A DNA stretch of 64,000 bases. Source: Haliclona indistincta. Lineage: Eukaryota > Porifera > Demospongiae > Haplosclerida > Chalinidae. A program made the position numbers and the translations under genes. The stretch is from NCBI GenBank assembly GCA_964017065.1, contig OZ024791.1, forward strand, positions 7,058,547-7,122,546, read 5' to 3'. This document shows, one piece after another, positions 61,429-64,000 of the stretch (positions are counted from its first letter, which is position 1; each line of letters starts with the position of its first letter). Below the pieces are notes generated by a model. The model saw only the letters and a list, made by a program, of their open reading frames with translations. It was not told where the DNA came from and searched no databases.

Positions 61429-63042
61429 ATGCCGACTATACTTGAGAGAATAGCTGAGATAGAGTCCGAGGTTAGAGGGCATAATATTAAGAGGTATATT
61501 ATTCTGTGTCAATGCTGTAGATGGCTCGAACTCAGCGAAACAAGGCAACTGCCCATCACATTGGTATTCTAAAAGCACGGCTTGCCAAACTGAGAAGAGA
61601 GCTCATCCAACCAAAAGGAGGAGGAGGTGGAGGACCGGGAGAGGGATTTGATGTGGCTAAAACTGGAGACGCTAGAATCGGGTTTGTTGGTGAGTGTGTC
61701 AAAATGCATGCATGCATGATTCTAATTGTTGCACACTGCATTTCACAGGGTTTCCCTCAGTGGGTAAGTCCACTTTGCTCACTAATCTAGCCGGAGTGTA
61801 CTCTGAGGTGGCTGCATATGAGTTCACAACACTCACCACTGTTCCTGGTGTAGTCCGATACAAAGGAGCCAAGATACAGGTATACACATCAACTATTCAA
61901 TATAATGCTCAGCCCTCTCTTTTAATCTAGTTGCTTGATCTGCCGGGAATTATTGAGGGTGCTAAGGACGGCAAGGGGCGTGGTCGTCAGGTGATAGCTG
62001 TCGCTCGTACATGCAGTCTCATTTTCATTGTTTTGGACGTGTTGAAACCACTCGTGCACAAGCGACTGATCGAGAAAGAGTTAGAGGGATTTGGTATCAG
62101 GTGTGGTCATGCCTTACAATTCTCTAAAACAGACTCATTGATCTGCCTACAGACTGAACAAAAAACCTCCTAACATTGGTTTTAGAAAGAAAGACAAAGG
62201 CGGCATCAATTTGACATGTGTGGTGAGTTTCAACAACCGTTTATTTTCCTTCACTCTTGATTAATTTATAGGCCGCCCAGTCCACTCTCGATTTGGAGTC
62301 GGTAAGGAGTATTTTGTCCGAGTATCGTATTCACAATGCTGATATAGCCCTGCGTTGCGACGCAACAGCTGATGACCTCATTGATGTAGTGGAGGGTAAC
62401 AGGTAAGTTTGTCACTTTCAATGATTTTGATAATTTCTTCCTTTTGTTACAGAGTGTATGTTCCGTGTATTTACATACTGAACAAGATTGATCAAATATC
62501 TGTTGAGGTGAATGGACTGTTTTTACATGTTACCATTGTTGAACTACTGCTTTCAGGAGCTGGATATTATCTACCGCATCCCTCACGCTGTACCGATCTC
62601 CGCTCACCACAAATGGAATTTTGACGATCTTCTCGAAAGAACGTGGGAATACCTCAATTTAGTTAGAGTGTAAGTGAAGTTTGCATGATACTAACAGCTT
62701 TGCTGCTGTGTGTAGCTACACCAAACCAAAAGGACAGCTCCCGGATTACTCATCTCCTGTTGTGCTCCACTATGGTATCACTACTGTGGAAGATTTGTGT
62801 AACAATCTACACAAGAGTATTATCAAGGAATTCAAGCAGTGAGTTGTGATCGTCAGTGTTGCATTCATCTTACTCTTGTCCAGTGCTCTTGTCTGGGGAT
62901 CGTCGGTCAAGCATAATCCGCAGAAAGTTGGTCGTGAACATGTGCTCAATGATGAAGATGTTGTACAATTAGTGAAGAAGTAAGTCCTGATGTGTTCTCT
63001 CTCAGTTAATATCCACCATCTTCTTTCTTTTACAGGATATAA
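61429..63042 (+). CDS. DRG1: Developmentally regulated GTP-binding protein 1
   Basis: A conserved OBG-like GTPase working with DFRP1 at the ribosome. Exon 1 gives [14 protein letters not shown]; then '[20 protein letters not shown]' and a glycine-rich '[13 protein letters not shown]'. GTPase motifs: G1 '[19 protein letters not shown]', G2 'FTTLTTVPG', G3 '[18 protein letters not shown]', G4 'ILNKIDQIS', G5 'PISAHHKWN'. '[18 protein letters not shown]' is specific to DRG1. The C-terminal TGS domain reads '[20 protein letters not shown]' to 'LVKKI' with the stop at 63042. The last coding exon contributes only the final Lys base, Ile and stop. Confidence 0.97.
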
Positions 63043-63333
63043 GCATGATGACTATTTTGAATTCATTCTCCAAACTACATTGTAATTTATTTGGTGCGCG
63101 TTATATAGGGAAGGCGGGAATTAGAAAATGTAAACTATGCCTCAGTCATTGGCTCTTTCTTGGGAGTTTGGCAGGAGTATTTTCGGACCTATTCGTTTGA
63201 TAATGTCTACAGTTAATTATGGAGTAAAAAAAATTGCGTATGTAGTCAGCTTTTGTGGTGCAACAGTGGGCGTTGTCTACAGGCGTGGCTGTTACGCTTG
63301 CCACGTGTTCTAACTGTCTTTGTCGACGCAGTT

Positions 63334-64000
63334 ATGGAAGTCGCGAAAGAGTTTGTACGCACGGCCCATGCTGCTAGTCCTTGTGTCCGGACTAAAGTGC
63401 TGAGCGACTTACTGGTCGTGGTGAAGGAGAAACGTGAGTAAGATGATGATACTAGTCCATAATCGTTCCTTTTGTGTCTCAGGGCTACCTCCTGAAGCAG
63501 TAAAGGTGATAATTCACACGCTTGCCAGTAGTCTGCTACGTTATGGTGACAGTGGTGGATGTAGACTACTCGTTAGAGACACTCTGACGGCTCTGTGTGT
63601 CCAATATGGTGAGACATTGGGTGTGGTTTGTAAACCATAATGACACCAGTTGCATGTTGTAGGTCAAACTGCTGTTAATGAGTTGAACACAGTATTGTGT
63701 GAAGCAAGCAAGTACTTTAATGACACTACAAGGTGAGCTACCTTCATTTCTCTTTACTGTGTTCTAGTCATGTTCTCACACACAGTGTAGCGATGGGCAA
63801 GCATGCTATTACCGCTCTACAGTGGTCATGCATTGCCATACGTCACAAGACCCCTCCCTCTTCTTCCCTCCTCACCAACCAAGCTGTCTTTCTAACTGCT
63901 ACAGCTAGTTCTACTAAGCTGTGGTGTAAATCTGTAAAGATCTTGTCTTCTCTGTGGAGTGGAGGAGAGAGTGTAGTGAAAGAGACAACAGCGACACTGC
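63334..64000 (+). CDS. GCN1: Probable GCN1 (GCN2 activator), N-terminal part; continues beyond window
   Basis: GCN1 is a giant HEAT-repeat ribosome-binding protein needed to activate GCN2 in amino-acid starvation and collisions. ATG at 63334 gives MEVAKEFVRTAHAASPCVRT. Further exons give 'VLSDLLVVVKEKRLPPEAVK', 'HTLASSLLRYGDSGGCRLLV', 'AITALQWSCIAIRH' and 'LWCKSVKILSSLW'. This pattern of short helices, including 'LPPEAVK' and 'ALxWxC', fits the GCN1 N-terminus, but only about 180 residues are visible and helical repeats align loosely. An E-box CACGTG lies at 63302-63307. Confidence 0.6.

Overview
The window looks like nuclear DNA of an early-branching animal, most likely a demosponge (Amphimedon-like). 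The genes belong to animal families (NLK, GIT, strawberry notch, EIF4ENIF1, S6 kinase, STYXL1). They have canonical GT-AG introns, many only about 45-80 bp long. About 27 protein genes and one tRNA gene fit in 64 kb, often 50-250 bp apart. The organism call is inference from gene content and compactness; nothing in the sequence names a species.

Layout (strand, approximate coding span): phospholipase C C-terminal half (+, 1-2852); coiled-coil protein (-, 2912-5750); SIRT4 (+, 6221-7216); NIF3L1 (+, 7356-8531); DRC2/CCDC65 (-, 8584-10898); ASPDH (+, 11033-12157); tRNA-Val(AAC) (+, 12195-12267); TIR/EF-hand-like/HEAT protein (-, 12373-14350); small signal-peptide membrane protein (-, 14585-16310); HGH1 (+, 16600-18485); strawberry notch (-, 18678-26152); heat-inducible HSP70 (+, 26664-28562); pelota (-, 28715-30557); NUDT6 (+, 30756-32148); CCM2-like PTB/harmonin-homology protein with a giant proline-rich WH2-like tail (-, 32302-38083); VPS9-domain GEF (-, 38232-40626); GIT ArfGAP (+, 40854-44418); 70-residue unknown protein (-, 44621-44884); LLPH (+, 45110-45464); EIF4ENIF1/4E-T (-, 45620-49705); NLK (+, 50409-52332); STYXL1 (-, 52677-53988); MDH2 (+, 54190-55731); UBE2L3 (-, 56277-56955); p70 S6 kinase (+, 57349-60036); MND1 (-, 60302-61302); DRG1 (+, 61429-63042); probable GCN1 N-terminus (+, 63334-end).

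Most genes are housekeeping or signalling genes without an obvious common pathway. They are organised as divergent pairs sharing very short promoters (for example DRC2/ASPDH, PELO/NUDT6, VPS9/GIT, STYXL1/MDH2, MND1/DRG1) and convergent pairs sharing short 3' regions. Two sequence patterns recur at these junctions. CACGTG E-boxes lie in several divergent promoters. AT-only palindromes lie at several 3' ends. The HSP70 promoter carries a clear heat-shock element with a 17-bp tandem duplication.

The strongest candidates for undescribed biology are two proteins. One is the TIR/EF-hand-like/HEAT protein, whose position equivalent to the SARM1 catalytic glutamate is glutamine; it lies behind a promoter with clustered ACGT-core bZIP sites. 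The other is the CCM2-like protein, whose PTB and harmonin-homology modules are joined to an RD-rich segment, long proline-rich tandem repeats and WH2-like and W-K-R motifs, suggesting a link from cerebral-cavernous-malformation-type signalling to actin. Exon boundaries were read by eye from GT/AG sites and reading frame; outer coordinates are coding start and stop, not transcript ends.
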